Source: Clostridia bacterium
Lineage (GTDB): Bacteria; Bacillota; Clostridia; Oscillospirales; Acutalibacteraceae
Assembly (NCBI GenBank): GCA_017624675.1
Contig: JAGAMO010000009.1
Span: 216,801 to 280,800, forward strand
Length of the DNA: 64,000 nucleotides
Direction of reading: 5' to 3'
Of this stretch, positions 9,138 to 17,598 are shown piece after piece. Numbering within the stretch: the stretch's first letter is position 1; the number at the start of each line of letters is the position of its first letter. A model generated the notes under the pieces. It was not told the DNA's origin. It saw only the letters and a program-made list of their open reading frames with translations, and ran no database searches. The position numbers and the translations under genes were made by a program.

Positions 9138-10144
9138 AAAGTAATCACCTTAAATCCTGAGGCTCTAAGCAGTCGGTTATAAACCGCAAGTCCTATGCCC
9201 GTTTTTGTGGGAGCGTGAATATAAACCTCTTTAGCGCCCATTTCGTCGACCTCTCGCAAAGCCGCAAAAACGCTGTGCGCCAAGGTTTCCTCACTTTTTG
9301 CTTCACCGTAGCAAAGGGTGGGAATTTTAATTTTCTCTAAATCTTCCTTAAAGCAAATTGCAACACTGTCACTTTTCGAGTTTACAAACTCTGAGAAAGC
9401 GTCACTCTCACCCTCAACCAAAAAGCTTTCGGTCTTGGGGGCATAGTGCTTATATTTCATACCAGGAGATGCCACCTGTTTGCCCTTTTCAGGCTCTGCA
9501 AGTACTGCCTTGTCAAGCACAATATCGGGTATAACTCCCCTTAACTGCTCGGGGGTGATGCCGCCCGGTCTTAAAAGCCTCGGTGGTTGTTCGCAAAAGG
9601 TAACCACTGTCGATTCAACACCGACACTGCATTCATCTGAATAAACAACAGCGTCAATTCTACCCTCTAAATCCGCCCAGACGTGTTCGGGGGTTGTGGG
9701 GCTTGGGCTTCCCGACCTGTTTGCCGAGGGTGCCGCAAGGGGCAGACCACTTTGTCTTATTATCTCTGCCGTGATTTCATTATCGGGCAGTCTTATGGCA
9801 ACTGTATCTAAATTCGGGGATATGCAGTCGCCGATTTTCTCGGTTTTAGGTAAAATCATTGTAAAAGGACCGGGCCAAAATTTCTCGGCGCATTTAAGGG
9901 CAATTTCGGGGATTTCTCTTGCTATATCCTTTAACATTTCCATATCACAAATGTGGACAATAAGGGGGTTATCCTGCGGTCTGCCCTTGGCTTTAAAAAT
10001 CTTTTTAACCGCGTCCTCATCATAGCAATTAGCCGCAAGACCATAAACCGTTTCGGTGGGAACGGCTACAATTCCGCCATTTTTTAAAATTTCACAGGCG
10101 GTTTTTATTCCATTTTTATCGTCTTTCAGCTTTTTGGTTTCCAT
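9134..10144 (-). CDS. L-threonylcarbamoyladenylate synthase (Sua5 type)
   Basis: It makes threonylcarbamoyl-AMP from threonine, bicarbonate and ATP, the first step of the t6A modification at position 37 of ANN-decoding tRNAs. Residues 1-200 are the YrdC/TsaC-like catalytic domain (GGIVAVPTETVYGL near 24-37, SANRSGSPSPT later). The C-terminal third (about 225-336) is the Sua5 domain, so this is the long form rather than the short TsaC. tsaD, the transfer subunit, is at 33154 in this window; tsaB and tsaE are not. It lies 3 bases downstream of prfA, a common neighbourhood for this gene. Confidence 0.93.
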   Translation of the reverse strand: METKKLKDDKNGIKTACEILKNGGIVAVPTETVYGLAANCYDEDAVKKIFKAKGRPQDNPLIVHICDMEMLKDIAREIPEIALKCAEKFWPGPFTMILPKTEKIGDCISPNLDTVAIRLPDNEITAEIIRQSGLPLAAPSANRSGSPSPTTPEHVWADLEGRIDAVVYSDECSVGVESTVVTFCEQPPRLLRPGGITPEQLRGVIPDIVLDKAVLAEPEKGKQVASPGMKYKHYAPKTESFLVEGESDAFSEFVNSKSDSVAICFKEDLEKIKIPTLCYGEAKSEETLAHSVFAALREVDEMGAKEVYIHAPTKTGIGLAVYNRLLRASGFKVITL

Positions 10145-10147
10145 TTT

Positions 10148-11224
10148 TTACTGTTCCTGTTCTTGCTTTAATGCCTCGGCGCGATAGTGGGTGATAAGTG
10201 CATCTACTACCTCGTCAATATCTCCGTTTAAAATTTGGTCTAACTTATAAAGGGTAAGACCGATTCTGTGGTCAGTAACTCTGCCTTGGGGATAGTTATA
10301 GGTTCTGATACGCTCACTGCGGTCGCCCGTTCCAACCTGAGATTTACGGTCGGAAGCAATAGCGGCATCGTGCTCACGCTGAGCCTCGTCCAAAAGACGA
10401 GAACGCAAAATTTTAAGAGCCTTATCCTTGTTTTTAAACTGGCTTCGCTCGTCCTGACACTCAACAACTGTGCCTGTGGGTATGTGAGTCACACGAATAG
10501 CCGAGGAAGTCTTGTTAATGTGCTGACCGCCGGCACCTGATGAACGGAAGGTGTCAATTTTGAGGTCGGCAGGGTTGATTTCAAGCTCAACATCCTCAGC
10601 CTCGGGAAGAACTGCAACCGTTACAGTCGAGGTGTGAATTCTGCCCTGAGTTTCGGTATCGGGCACACGCTGAACACGGTGAACACCGCTTTCAAACTTA
10701 AGACGGGAATATGCACCTGCACCCTCTATCATAAAGCTTATTTCCTTGTAACCGCCAAGCTCGGTTTCGTTGGCATTTACAACCTCGGTGCTCCAGCGTC
10801 TCGACTCGGCATACATTGTATACATTCTGTAAAGGCTACCCGCAAACAAAGCGGCTTCCTCGCCACCTGCACCACCGCGGATTTCCACAATAACATTCTT
10901 CTCATCATTGGGGTCTTTTGGAAGTAGCAGAATTTTAAGCTCGTCGGCAAAAATTTCAATGTTTTCCTTTGCCATTTTAAGCTCTTCTTCGGCGAGTTCT
11001 TTAAGTTCCCTGTCAAGTCCAGACTCGGCTAAAATTTCAAGGGCGCCCTTTTCGGCGTTTTTAGCGTCGGTATACTCTTTATATTTTTCAACAATAGGGG
11101 TAAGCTCACTGTGTTCCTTCATGAGTTTTCTAAAAAGCTCGTTATTTGAAGCAACATCGGGTCGGGTTAGCTCAATTCCAATTTGGTCGTAACGGTTTAC
11201 AACCGCGTCTAATTTATTAAACAT
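10148..11224 (-). CDS. prfA: Peptide chain release factor 1
   Basis: RF1 ends translation at UAA and UAG. The 358-residue protein has the GGQ loop ([12 protein letters not shown]), which enters the peptidyl transferase centre, and an upstream GGAGGEEA segment typical of the family. GGAGAG lies before the ATG. The usual partner prmC, which methylates the GGQ glutamine, is not between prfA and sua5 here as it often is. The upstream neighbour is the DUF951 gene, 2 bases away, so the two are cotranscribed. Confidence 0.96.
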   Translation of the reverse strand: MFNKLDAVVNRYDQIGIELTRPDVASNNELFRKLMKEHSELTPIVEKYKEYTDAKNAEKGALEILAESGLDRELKELAEEELKMAKENIEIFADELKILLLPKDPNDEKNVIVEIRGGAGGEEAALFAGSLYRMYTMYAESRRWSTEVVNANETELGGYKEISFMIEGAGAYSRLKFESGVHRVQRVPDTETQGRIHTSTVTVAVLPEAEDVELEINPADLKIDTFRSSGAGGQHINKTSSAIRVTHIPTGTVVECQDERSQFKNKDKALKILRSRLLDEAQREHDAAIASDRKSQVGTGDRSERIRTYNYPQGRVTDHRIGLTLYKLDQILNGDIDEVVDALITHYRAEALKQEQEQ

Positions 11225-11226
11225 AT

Positions 11227-11415
11227 TTACTCTCCGTCGGTTTCCAAGATTTTTTTAATGTTTTTTTCAGCCTTACTTCTGGGTATCAATATTTCGTGGC
11301 CGCAACCCTCACAAACGAGTTTAAAATCCATTCCAATTCTCGTTACTTTAAAGATATTGCTACCGCAAGGATGACTTTTTTTCATAACCAGTCGGTCGTT
11401 TACATTAATTTCCAT
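11227..11415 (-). CDS. DUF951 domain protein
   Basis: A 62-residue protein of the DUF951 family, small basic proteins of unknown function common in Firmicutes, often beside ychF or other translation-linked genes. Features visible are [14 protein letters not shown] at the N-terminus and [14 protein letters not shown] in the middle. The Cys residues at HPCG and CEGCGH could bind zinc, but that is inference. It is the first gene of the seven-gene minus-strand operon, with a good promoter at 11441-11469. Confidence 0.85.
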   Translation of the reverse strand: MEINVNDRLVMKKSHPCGSNIFKVTRIGMDFKLVCEGCGHEILIPRSKAEKNIKKILETDGE

Positions 11416-11440
11416 AACACACCGCCTATTCTAACACCTT

Positions 11441-11469
11441 ATTATATAATATATTACATCTAAAAGCAA
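11441..11469 (-). promoter_or_regulatory. Sigma-A promoter for the DUF951-prfA-mnmE operon
   Basis: Read on the minus strand: TTGCTT (complement of 11464-11469), a 17-base spacer, then TATAAT (complement of 11441-11446), about 26 bases upstream of the DUF951 start codon. It is divergent from the his promoter, with 23 bases between the two -35 boxes. Confidence 0.75.
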
Positions 11470-11492
11470 GTGGGAAACCATTGAAAAAAGGC

Positions 11493-11521
11493 TTGACTTT
11501 AGTGCACTAATGTGGTACTAT
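11493..11521 (+). promoter_or_regulatory. Sigma-A promoter of the yerC/his operon
   Basis: TTGACT (11493-11498), a 17-base spacer and TACTAT (11516-11521), followed by the GGAGGAG ribosome site at 11541-11547. The spacer and -10 box are largely covered by an imperfect palindrome (separate entry), so repressor binding would block polymerase. Confidence 0.8.
11500..11520. promoter_or_regulatory. Candidate operator for the TrpR-family regulator (HisR/YerC)
   Basis: A 21-base imperfect palindrome beginning TAGTGC and ending GGTACTA sits inside the promoter spacer and -10 box. Its left part contains the perfect 10-base palindrome TAGTGCACTA (11500-11509). The TAGT/ACTA half-sites resemble the ACTAGT core of E. 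coli Trp operators, which is suggestive because the first gene downstream encodes a TrpR-fold regulator. Binding and the effector (histidine or histidyl-tRNA supply) are inferred. Confidence 0.55.
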
Positions 11522-11553
11522 GGTAAAGTATTATTTTTTTGGAGGAGTTTATC

Positions 11554-11844
11554 TTGAAAAAGAACCCCAATTTACAAGATTTTTTCAAAGCAGTTTTAAG
11601 CCTTAAAACTCTTGAAGAATGCAATATGTTTTTTGACGATATTTGCACAATTCAGGAAATAGAAGCCCTTTCTCAGCGTTTTGAGGTGGCAATGCTTTTA
11701 TGCGAAGGAAAAAGCTATAACGACATTAACCGTTTGACAGGTGCTTCTACTACCACCATCGGTAGGGTTAGCAAGTGCTTAAATTACGGTGACGGCGGTT
11801 ACAAAACCGCTATCAAGCGCGTAAAGGAGAGCCAAGATGATTAA
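11554..11844 (+). CDS. YerC/TrpR-family transcriptional regulator, probable histidine repressor
   Basis: A 96-residue, all-helical protein of the YerC/YecD (TrpR superfamily) type. The helix-turn-helix spans roughly residues 40-70: SQRFEVAMLLCEGKSYNDI, then TGASTTTIGRVSKCL. I choose the TTG at 11554 as start because GGAGGAG lies 7 bases before it; a TTG at 11539 in frame would put the ribosome site inside the gene. Family members in Firmicutes have been proposed as regulators of histidine biosynthesis (HisR). Being the first gene of a full his operon, with a palindrome in its own promoter, supports that and suggests autoregulation. It overlaps the next gene by 8 bases. Confidence 0.85.
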   Translation: MKKNPNLQDFFKAVLSLKTLEECNMFFDDICTIQEIEALSQRFEVAMLLCEGKSYNDINRLTGASTTTIGRVSKCLNYGDGGYKTAIKRVKESQDD

Positions 11845-13375
11845 CGAACAGATTTTAAGAAATGACGAAAAGGCGATTTTAAGTCTCCGTCAGCTTTACC
11901 GTGACAACGGCTATAAATATTACAAAATGAGCAAGTTTGAGGAATATGACCTATACTCAAAAAACAAGGATTTTTTGGTGGGCGAGGGTGTTATCACCTT
12001 CAACGATACCGACGGTTCTCTCTTAGCCTTAAAGCCTGACGTTACACTCTCAATTATTAAAAATTCCCGTGAGGACACAAAGCCTCAGCGTTATTATTAC
12101 AACGAAAATGTTTACCGCATTAGTGAGACAAGCCACACCTACAAAGAAATTATGCAAACAGGTCTTGAGTGCATTGGCGCTGTGGGTGAAACGGAGGTTT
12201 GCGAGGTTGTAACCTTAGCCTTAAAGAGTTTAGAAACCTTGAGCAGTTCTTTTGTTTTGGATATTTCACACCAAGGCTTTGTTGATGCGGTGTTATCAGG
12301 TTATGAAATCGCCGATAAAAAGGCAGTTTTGACCGCAATTAACGAGAAAAATGCCGACGCTTTAAAGGTTTTGGGAAATGAGGATTTAATTCCTCTCACT
12401 TTTACTTTTAGCCACACCGAGGAAGCACTTGAAACCGCCGAAAAGCTTGTTAAAAACGAGCGGGCAGAAAACGCTCTTGCCGAGCTTAAAGCAATTTGTG
12501 ATTATGCTAAAGATTTAGGCTATGGTGAACGAATTAATATTGACTTTTCTCTCTCTAATTCCACAGGATATTACAGCGGCGTTATTATGCGCGGCTATAT
12601 TGAGTCGGTTGCCGAGCGTGTCCTTTCGGGCGGTCAGTATGACGCTTTAGTTAAAAAAATGAACCGCAATGCAGGTGCTGTGGGTTTTGCGGTTTATCTT
12701 GACACACTGGAAAGATTTGAAGAAACAAACCCCACCGAGCGTGAGTTTATAAATGTTGCTTTACCAAAGGGCAGACTCGGTGAAAAGGTTTATAATATGT
12801 TTGAAAAAGCAGGTTTTCCTTGCCCCTCAATAAAGGAAGAAAACCGAAAGCTTATCTTTGAAAACAAAGAGGCGGGGGTTAGATATTTCTGGGTTAAGCC
12901 CTCGGATGTTGCAATTTATGTTGAGCGAGGAGCTGCTGACATCGGCGTTGCAGGAAAGGACATTTTGCTTGAATACGAGCCAAAGGTTTACGAGCTTTTA
13001 GACCTTAATATGGGAAAATGCCGCATGGCGGTTGCCGCAAAAAAGGACTTTGAGGACGACACTTCCTCGACACTTAGAGTGGCTACCAAATTTTCAAACA
13101 TTGCCAAGAAATATTACGCTGAAAAGTGCCGTGATATTGACATTATCCATCTTAACGGCTCTATCGAAATTGCCCCCATTTTGGGACTTTCAGATGTTAT
13201 TGTGGACATTGTTGAAACAGGTAAAACCTTACTTGAAAACAACCTTGCGCCCTTTGAGACCATCGTTCCCATCAGCGCAAGACTAATTTCCAACAAATCA
13301 AGCTTTAAGTTTAAAACCCAAAAGATTTTAGAAATTAAAAAAGGCTTGGAAGCACAGGTGAAAAAAGATGATTAA
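11837..13375 (+). CDS. hisZG: Fused HisZ-HisG: ATP phosphoribosyltransferase regulatory and catalytic subunits
   Basis: One 512-residue ORF joins two proteins that are normally separate. Residues 1-295 are HisZ-like, a histidyl-tRNA-synthetase paralogue without ligase function (LLALKPDVTLSI near 62-73, YYNENVYRI near 87-95, SGGQYDAL near 264-271). Residues about 304-505 are a short-form HisG: VALPKGRLGEKVYN near 307-320 and the PRPP-binding DIVETGKTL near 457-465. The enzyme joins ATP and PRPP in the first committed histidine step; HisZ is needed for activity and feedback by histidine in short-form systems. There is no stop or frameshift at the junction (about 295-305). AAAGGAG precedes the ATG. 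Confidence 0.9.
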   Translation: MINEQILRNDEKAILSLRQLYRDNGYKYYKMSKFEEYDLYSKNKDFLVGEGVITFNDTDGSLLALKPDVTLSIIKNSREDTKPQRYYYNENVYRISETSHTYKEIMQTGLECIGAVGETEVCEVVTLALKSLETLSSSFVLDISHQGFVDAVLSGYEIADKKAVLTAINEKNADALKVLGNEDLIPLTFTFSHTEEALETAEKLVKNERAENALAELKAICDYAKDLGYGERINIDFSLSNSTGYYSGVIMRGYIESVAERVLSGGQYDALVKKMNRNAGAVGFAVYLDTLERFEETNPTEREFINVALPKGRLGEKVYNMFEKAGFPCPSIKEENRKLIFENKEAGVRYFWVKPSDVAIYVERGAADIGVAGKDILLEYEPKVYELLDLNMGKCRMAVAAKKDFEDDTSSTLRVATKFSNIAKKYYAEKCRDIDIIHLNGSIEIAPILGLSDVIVDIVETGKTLLENNLAPFETIVPISARLISNKSSFKFKTQKILEIKKGLEAQVKKDD

Positions 13376-14645
13376 AATTTTAAAATACGGTGAGGTTAGT
13401 GCAGACGAGCTTTTTGCCCGTAGTGAGCCAACCTTTGATGTTACCGACATTGTATCTGATATAATAGAAAATGTTGCAAAAAACGGAGACAAGGCGCTTT
13501 TTGAATATTCAAAAAAGTTTGATAAGGCCTCGCTCGACTCTCTTGTGGTAAGCGAGGAGGAAATTGAGGAAGCTTTCAGCCTTGTTGAGCCGAAATTTAT
13601 TGAAATTCTAAAGGAAGCTGCCAAAAATATTGAAAACTTCCACAAAAAACAGGTTAGAAGCGGTTTTGAGATAAACCAAAAGGGCGAGATTATAACAGGT
13701 CAAAAGGTAACCCCCATTGAGCGTGTGGGTCTTTATGTGCCGGGTGGCACTGCGGCTTACCCGTCCACCGTGCTTATGGATAGTATTCCCGCAAAAATTG
13801 CAGGGTGCGATTATATCTGCATCACAACTCCGCCAATGGCAAACGGCAAGGTTAACCCCGTTATTCTTGCCGCCGCAAAAATTGCGGGTGTTGATAAAAT
13901 CTTTAAAATCGGCGGCGCTCAGGCTGTTGCCGCCTTGTCTTACGGCACCGAGAGTGTCTTAAAGGTTGACAAGATTGTGGGCCCTGGCAACGCCTTTGTT
14001 GCCGAGGCAAAGCGTCAGGTTTTCGGCAGGGTTTCTATTGATATGATAGCGGGTCCCAGTGAAATTTTGGTTATTGCCGACTCGGGAAGCGACCCCACTT
14101 TCGTTGCGGCAGACCTTTTATCCCAAGCCGAGCACGACAAAAATGCCAGTGCCGTTTTGGTTACCGACAGTGAGGATTTGGCAAAGGCTGTGGCAGAGGA
14201 AATCGAAAATCAGCTTAAAACCCTTTCCCGTGAGGAAATTGCAAGGGTTTCCATTGATAACAACGGTAAAATTATTGTTGCCGACAATTTAGAAGATGTT
14301 TTCGCCGTTGCAAACGAAATTGCCCCCGAACACCTTGAGCTTTGTGTTGATAACCCCTTTGATTATCTTGATAAAATCAAAAATGCGGGTAGCATTTTTA
14401 TGGGAAGATACTGCCCCGAAGCCTTGGGCGACTATTTTGCAGGTCCCAACCACACCTTACCCACATCGGGGACTGCCAGATTTTCAAGTCCCTTGTCGGT
14501 AGATGATTTTGTTAAGAAAAGTCAGTTTGTGTATTACAGCAAAAATGCGCTGGATAAAGTGGCAGAAAAGGTGGCTTTCTTTGCCGAGAAAGAGGGTCTT
14601 GACGCCCACGCCAAGAGCGCAAGTATAAGAAGTGAGAAAAAATGA
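13368..14645 (+). CDS. hisD: Histidinol dehydrogenase
   Basis: It performs the last two oxidations, L-histidinol to L-histidine with two NAD+. 425 residues, normal length. Visible signatures: GPGNAFVAEAKRQVFG, AGPSEILVIAD, the SQAEHD segment with zinc Gln and His, PEHLEL, and the C-terminal GPNHTLPTSGTARF with the SVDDF stretch. It overlaps hisZG by 8 bases and hisC by 4, so the genes are translated as a coupled set. Confidence 0.97.
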   Translation: MIKILKYGEVSADELFARSEPTFDVTDIVSDIIENVAKNGDKALFEYSKKFDKASLDSLVVSEEEIEEAFSLVEPKFIEILKEAAKNIENFHKKQVRSGFEINQKGEIITGQKVTPIERVGLYVPGGTAAYPSTVLMDSIPAKIAGCDYICITTPPMANGKVNPVILAAAKIAGVDKIFKIGGAQAVAALSYGTESVLKVDKIVGPGNAFVAEAKRQVFGRVSIDMIAGPSEILVIADSGSDPTFVAADLLSQAEHDKNASAVLVTDSEDLAKAVAEEIENQLKTLSREEIARVSIDNNGKIIVADNLEDVFAVANEIAPEHLELCVDNPFDYLDKIKNAGSIFMGRYCPEALGDYFAGPNHTLPTSGTARFSSPLSVDDFVKKSQFVYYSKNALDKVAEKVAFFAEKEGLDAHAKSASIRSEKK

Positions 14646-15691
14646 GCAAATTTATAAACGAAAAATTCACAAGTCTTGAGGAATACACCCCAGGTGAACA
14701 GCCACAAGACAAAAAGTATATCAAGCTTAACACAAATGAGTCGCCCTATCCCCCCTCAAAGGCGGTTGTAAAAGCAGTAAGCAAAGCCGAAATTAAAGAT
14801 TTGCGACTTTACTGCGACCCCGAGTGCAAAAAGCTGAAACTTGCTATGGCTAAACTTTTTGGTGTGAACGGGGAAAACATTTTCCTTTCAAACGGCTCAG
14901 ACGATATTTTAAACTTTGCCTTTATGGCATACGGTCAAAAGGGTGCCGCTTACCCCGATATTACATACGGTTTTTACAGCGTTTTTGCTGAACTTCACGG
15001 AGTCGAGAGTGAGGTTATCCCCCTTAGAGACGATTTTACCATTGATATTTGCGAATACAAAAATAAAAATAAGCTTATTGTAATTGCAAACCCCAATGCA
15101 CCCACGGGAATTGCCCTCTCGCTAGAAGAAATCGAAGAAATTGTAAAGGCTAATCCCGACAGTGTTGTGCTTATAGACGAGGCTTATGTTGATTTTGGCG
15201 GTGAAAGCTGTTACAAACTCACCGCAAAATACGACAATTTGCTTTGTGTCGGCACATTTTCAAAGTCTAGAAGCCTTGCAGGTGGCAGACTTGGGTTTGC
15301 AATAGCCAACGAGCGACTTATTGCTGACCTTGAAAAGATAAAATATTCCACCAACCCTTACAACATAAACCGCTTGACTCAGGTGGTTGGTACTGCTACA
15401 ATAAATGACAATGACTATTACCTTAAAAACTGCGAAAAGATTATCAAAACACGCGAGTGGGTGACAAAAGAACTGGAAAGCTTGAGGTTTTTTGTTCTGC
15501 CCTCTAAGGCTAACTTTATTTTCGCAAAGAGTGACAAAATTTCGGGTCTTAAGCTTTATGAAGAACTTAAAGAAAAGGGCGTTTTAGTCCGCCACTTTGA
15601 AAAGGACAGAATAAAAGACTTTAACCGAATTACCATTGGAACCGACAAGGAAATGAAAACTCTGATAGAAAAAATTAAGGAGATTTTATGA
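14642..15691 (+). CDS. hisC: Histidinol-phosphate aminotransferase
   Basis: A fold-type I PLP enzyme that converts imidazole acetol-phosphate and glutamate to histidinol-phosphate. 349 residues. LNTNESPYPP (about 29-38), NPNAPTG (150-156), DEAYVDF (179-185), and the PLP lysine K208 in GTFSKSRSLAGGRLGF are all present. It overlaps hisD and hisB by 4 bases each (ATGA). Some relatives also act on aromatic substrates, but the his-operon context makes this role firm. Confidence 0.95.
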   Translation: MSKFINEKFTSLEEYTPGEQPQDKKYIKLNTNESPYPPSKAVVKAVSKAEIKDLRLYCDPECKKLKLAMAKLFGVNGENIFLSNGSDDILNFAFMAYGQKGAAYPDITYGFYSVFAELHGVESEVIPLRDDFTIDICEYKNKNKLIVIANPNAPTGIALSLEEIEEIVKANPDSVVLIDEAYVDFGGESCYKLTAKYDNLLCVGTFSKSRSLAGGRLGFAIANERLIADLEKIKYSTNPYNINRLTQVVGTATINDNDYYLKNCEKIIKTREWVTKELESLRFFVLPSKANFIFAKSDKISGLKLYEELKEKGVLVRHFEKDRIKDFNRITIGTDKEMKTLIEKIKEIL

Positions 15692-16275
15692 GAACGAGCG
15701 AAATTAACCGCAAAACTAATGAAACCGACATTAAACTGAAGCTGAATATCGACGGCGAGGGTAAAAACTCTATTGACACAGGCTGTGGTTTTTTAGACCA
15801 CATGCTGACCCTTTTTTCCCGCCACGCAAGGTTTGATTTAGAGGTTAAATGCGTTGGCGACACTTTTGTTGACTATCATCACACAGTTGAAGATATCGGC
15901 ATTGTTTTAGGCAAAGCTATGGCAGAGTGTTTGGGCGAAATGCGAGGAATTAAGCGTTACGGCAGTTTTATTTTGCCTATGGACGAAAGCCTTATTTTAA
16001 CCGCTGTTGACATTTCGGGCAGAAGTTATCTGGGCTTTAGATTAGATATTCCCACTGGGCGTGTTGGCGATTTTGACACCGAGCTTGTCAGAGAATTTTT
16101 TGAGGCATTTGTGCGAAATTCCAACATTACACTTCACATTAATCAGCTTGAGGGTTATAATTCCCACCATATAATTGAGGGTGCTTTCAAATCGGTTGCC
16201 CGTTCTTTAAAAGAGGCGGTAAGCATTGACGAAAAATTTAAAAATGAAATTCCCTCCACCAAAGGAGTACTTTAA
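15688..16275 (+). CDS. hisB: Imidazoleglycerol-phosphate dehydratase
   Basis: It dehydrates IGP to imidazole acetol-phosphate. At 195 residues it is the single-domain form, without the histidinol-phosphatase domain fused in enterobacteria; no separate histidinol phosphatase is in this operon, so that gene must lie elsewhere. The manganese-binding repeats are visible: DHMLTLFSRHARFD, then DYHHTVEDIGI, and later NSHHIIEGAFK. A short ribosome site, AAGGAG, lies just before the start, inside hisC. Confidence 0.96.
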   Translation: MRTSEINRKTNETDIKLKLNIDGEGKNSIDTGCGFLDHMLTLFSRHARFDLEVKCVGDTFVDYHHTVEDIGIVLGKAMAECLGEMRGIKRYGSFILPMDESLILTAVDISGRSYLGFRLDIPTGRVGDFDTELVREFFEAFVRNSNITLHINQLEGYNSHHIIEGAFKSVARSLKEAVSIDEKFKNEIPSTKGVL

Positions 16276-16883
16276 TGTTAGCGATTATTGATTACGGCGT
16301 GGGAAATTTGTTTTCCCTCGTTTCCTCTCTTTCGGCTATTGGGGTTGATGCGGTGGTAACCAGCGACCCCGAGATCATTAAAAAAGCCGACCGACTCATT
16401 CTCCCAGGCGTTGGCGCTTTTGGAGACGCCTCAAAGAAGCTTTTTGAGAGCGGTCTTTGTGAAATTATCAAAGAAAAGGTGGCAAAGGGCACACCCTTGA
16501 TGGGTATCTGCCTTGGTATGCAGTTGCTTTTTGAAAAAAGCTATGAATACGGCGAATATGAGGGCTTAGGTCTTTTAAAGGGCAAGGTTATAGGTATGGA
16601 AGGCACTATCCCCGAAAACCTTAAAATTCCCCATATTGGTTGGAACGAGCTTAAAATTGTTCGCAAGAGTCCCATTTTCAAATATTTAAACGAGGGCGAC
16701 TGCGTTTATTTCGTCCACTCCTTTTATGCAGTGGACTGCGAGGAGTCTTTACTCGCCACCGCCGAATACGGCAAGGATTTAACCGCCGCCGTGGGCAAGG
16801 GTAACATCTACGGTTGCCAGTTCCATCCCGAAAAGAGCGGCAATGTGGGTCTTAAAATTTTAAAAGCATTCAGCGAGGTATAA
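16275..16883 (+). CDS. hisH: Imidazole glycerol phosphate synthase, glutaminase subunit
   Basis: A class I glutamine amidotransferase that feeds ammonia to HisF. 202 residues; the nucleophile C79 lies in GICLGMQLL, and H184/E186 in QFHPEKSG complete the triad. It overlaps hisB by one base (TAATG) and is followed after a single base by hisA. HisF, its cyclase partner, is two genes downstream. Confidence 0.96.
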   Translation: MLAIIDYGVGNLFSLVSSLSAIGVDAVVTSDPEIIKKADRLILPGVGAFGDASKKLFESGLCEIIKEKVAKGTPLMGICLGMQLLFEKSYEYGEYEGLGLLKGKVIGMEGTIPENLKIPHIGWNELKIVRKSPIFKYLNEGDCVYFVHSFYAVDCEESLLATAEYGKDLTAAVGKGNIYGCQFHPEKSGNVGLKILKAFSEV

Positions 16884-16884
16884 A

Positions 16885-17598
16885 ATGTATATTTTCCCTG
16901 CAATAGATTTGGTAAGCGGCAAGGCTGTCCGCCTTTTCAAGGGTGACTACAACCAGATGACCGTTTACAGCGAAAATCCTTTAGAGGTAGCGCAAGATTT
17001 TGAAAGCAAAGGCGCAAAATTTATTCATCTTGTAGATTTAGAGGGCGCTAAGGACGGCACAACACCCAATATTGAAACGGTAAAACAAATTGCAAATGAA
17101 ACAGAGCTTTTTACCGAAATCGGCGGAGGTATTCGTGACATTGAAACGGTTGAAAAATATCTTTCGAGCGGTGTTGACCGTGTGATTTTAGGCACTGCCG
17201 CCGTAAAGGACGAGGCTTTTTTGAAAGAGGCTTTGTCGAAATTCGGCGAAAGAATTGCCGTTGGAATTGATATTAAAGACGGCTTTGTTGCCATTAAGGG
17301 TTGGACCGAATCAAGCGGTATTGACCCCTTCCAGTTTTGCGAAAAAATGCAGAATTTAGGTGTTAAATACATAATCTGTACCGATGTTTCAAAGGACGGC
17401 GCAATGAAAGGCACCAATTTGGAGCTTTACCGCAAATTATCCGAGAAATTTAATGTGAATATCACCGCATCGGGCGGGGTTTCCACCTTAGATGACATTA
17501 AAGAACTTAAAAAAATGGATATTTACGGCGCTATAATCGGCAAGGCTTATTACCTTGGCGCAATAGATTTAAAAGAGGCTATCGAGGTATCAAAATGA
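16885..17598 (+). CDS. hisA: ProFAR isomerase (phosphoribosylformimino-AICAR-ribotide isomerase)
   Basis: A (beta/alpha)8 barrel that opens the ribose ring of ProFAR by an Amadori rearrangement. 237 residues. The catalytic Asp pair is seen as D8 in FPAIDLVSG and the Asp in GIDIKDG near residue 128-132; the phosphate sites IGGGIRD and SGGVSTLDD match the family. It overlaps hisF by 4 bases. HisA and HisF are related barrels and here lie side by side. Confidence 0.96.
   Translation: MYIFPAIDLVSGKAVRLFKGDYNQMTVYSENPLEVAQDFESKGAKFIHLVDLEGAKDGTTPNIETVKQIANETELFTEIGGGIRDIETVEKYLSSGVDRVILGTAAVKDEAFLKEALSKFGERIAVGIDIKDGFVAIKGWTESSGIDPFQFCEKMQNLGVKYIICTDVSKDGAMKGTNLELYRKLSEKFNVNITASGGVSTLDDIKELKKMDIYGAIIGKAYYLGAIDLKEAIEVSK

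Noticed and set aside
8641-9144. A 167-codon plus-strand ORF opposite coaE
   Set aside because: Antisense to coaE with serine- and leucine-rich, low-complexity translation; not a real gene.
11416-11553. T-box or histidine attenuator before the his operon
   Set aside because: The predicted leader from promoter to start is about 25 bases, too short for either; the palindrome fits an operator better.
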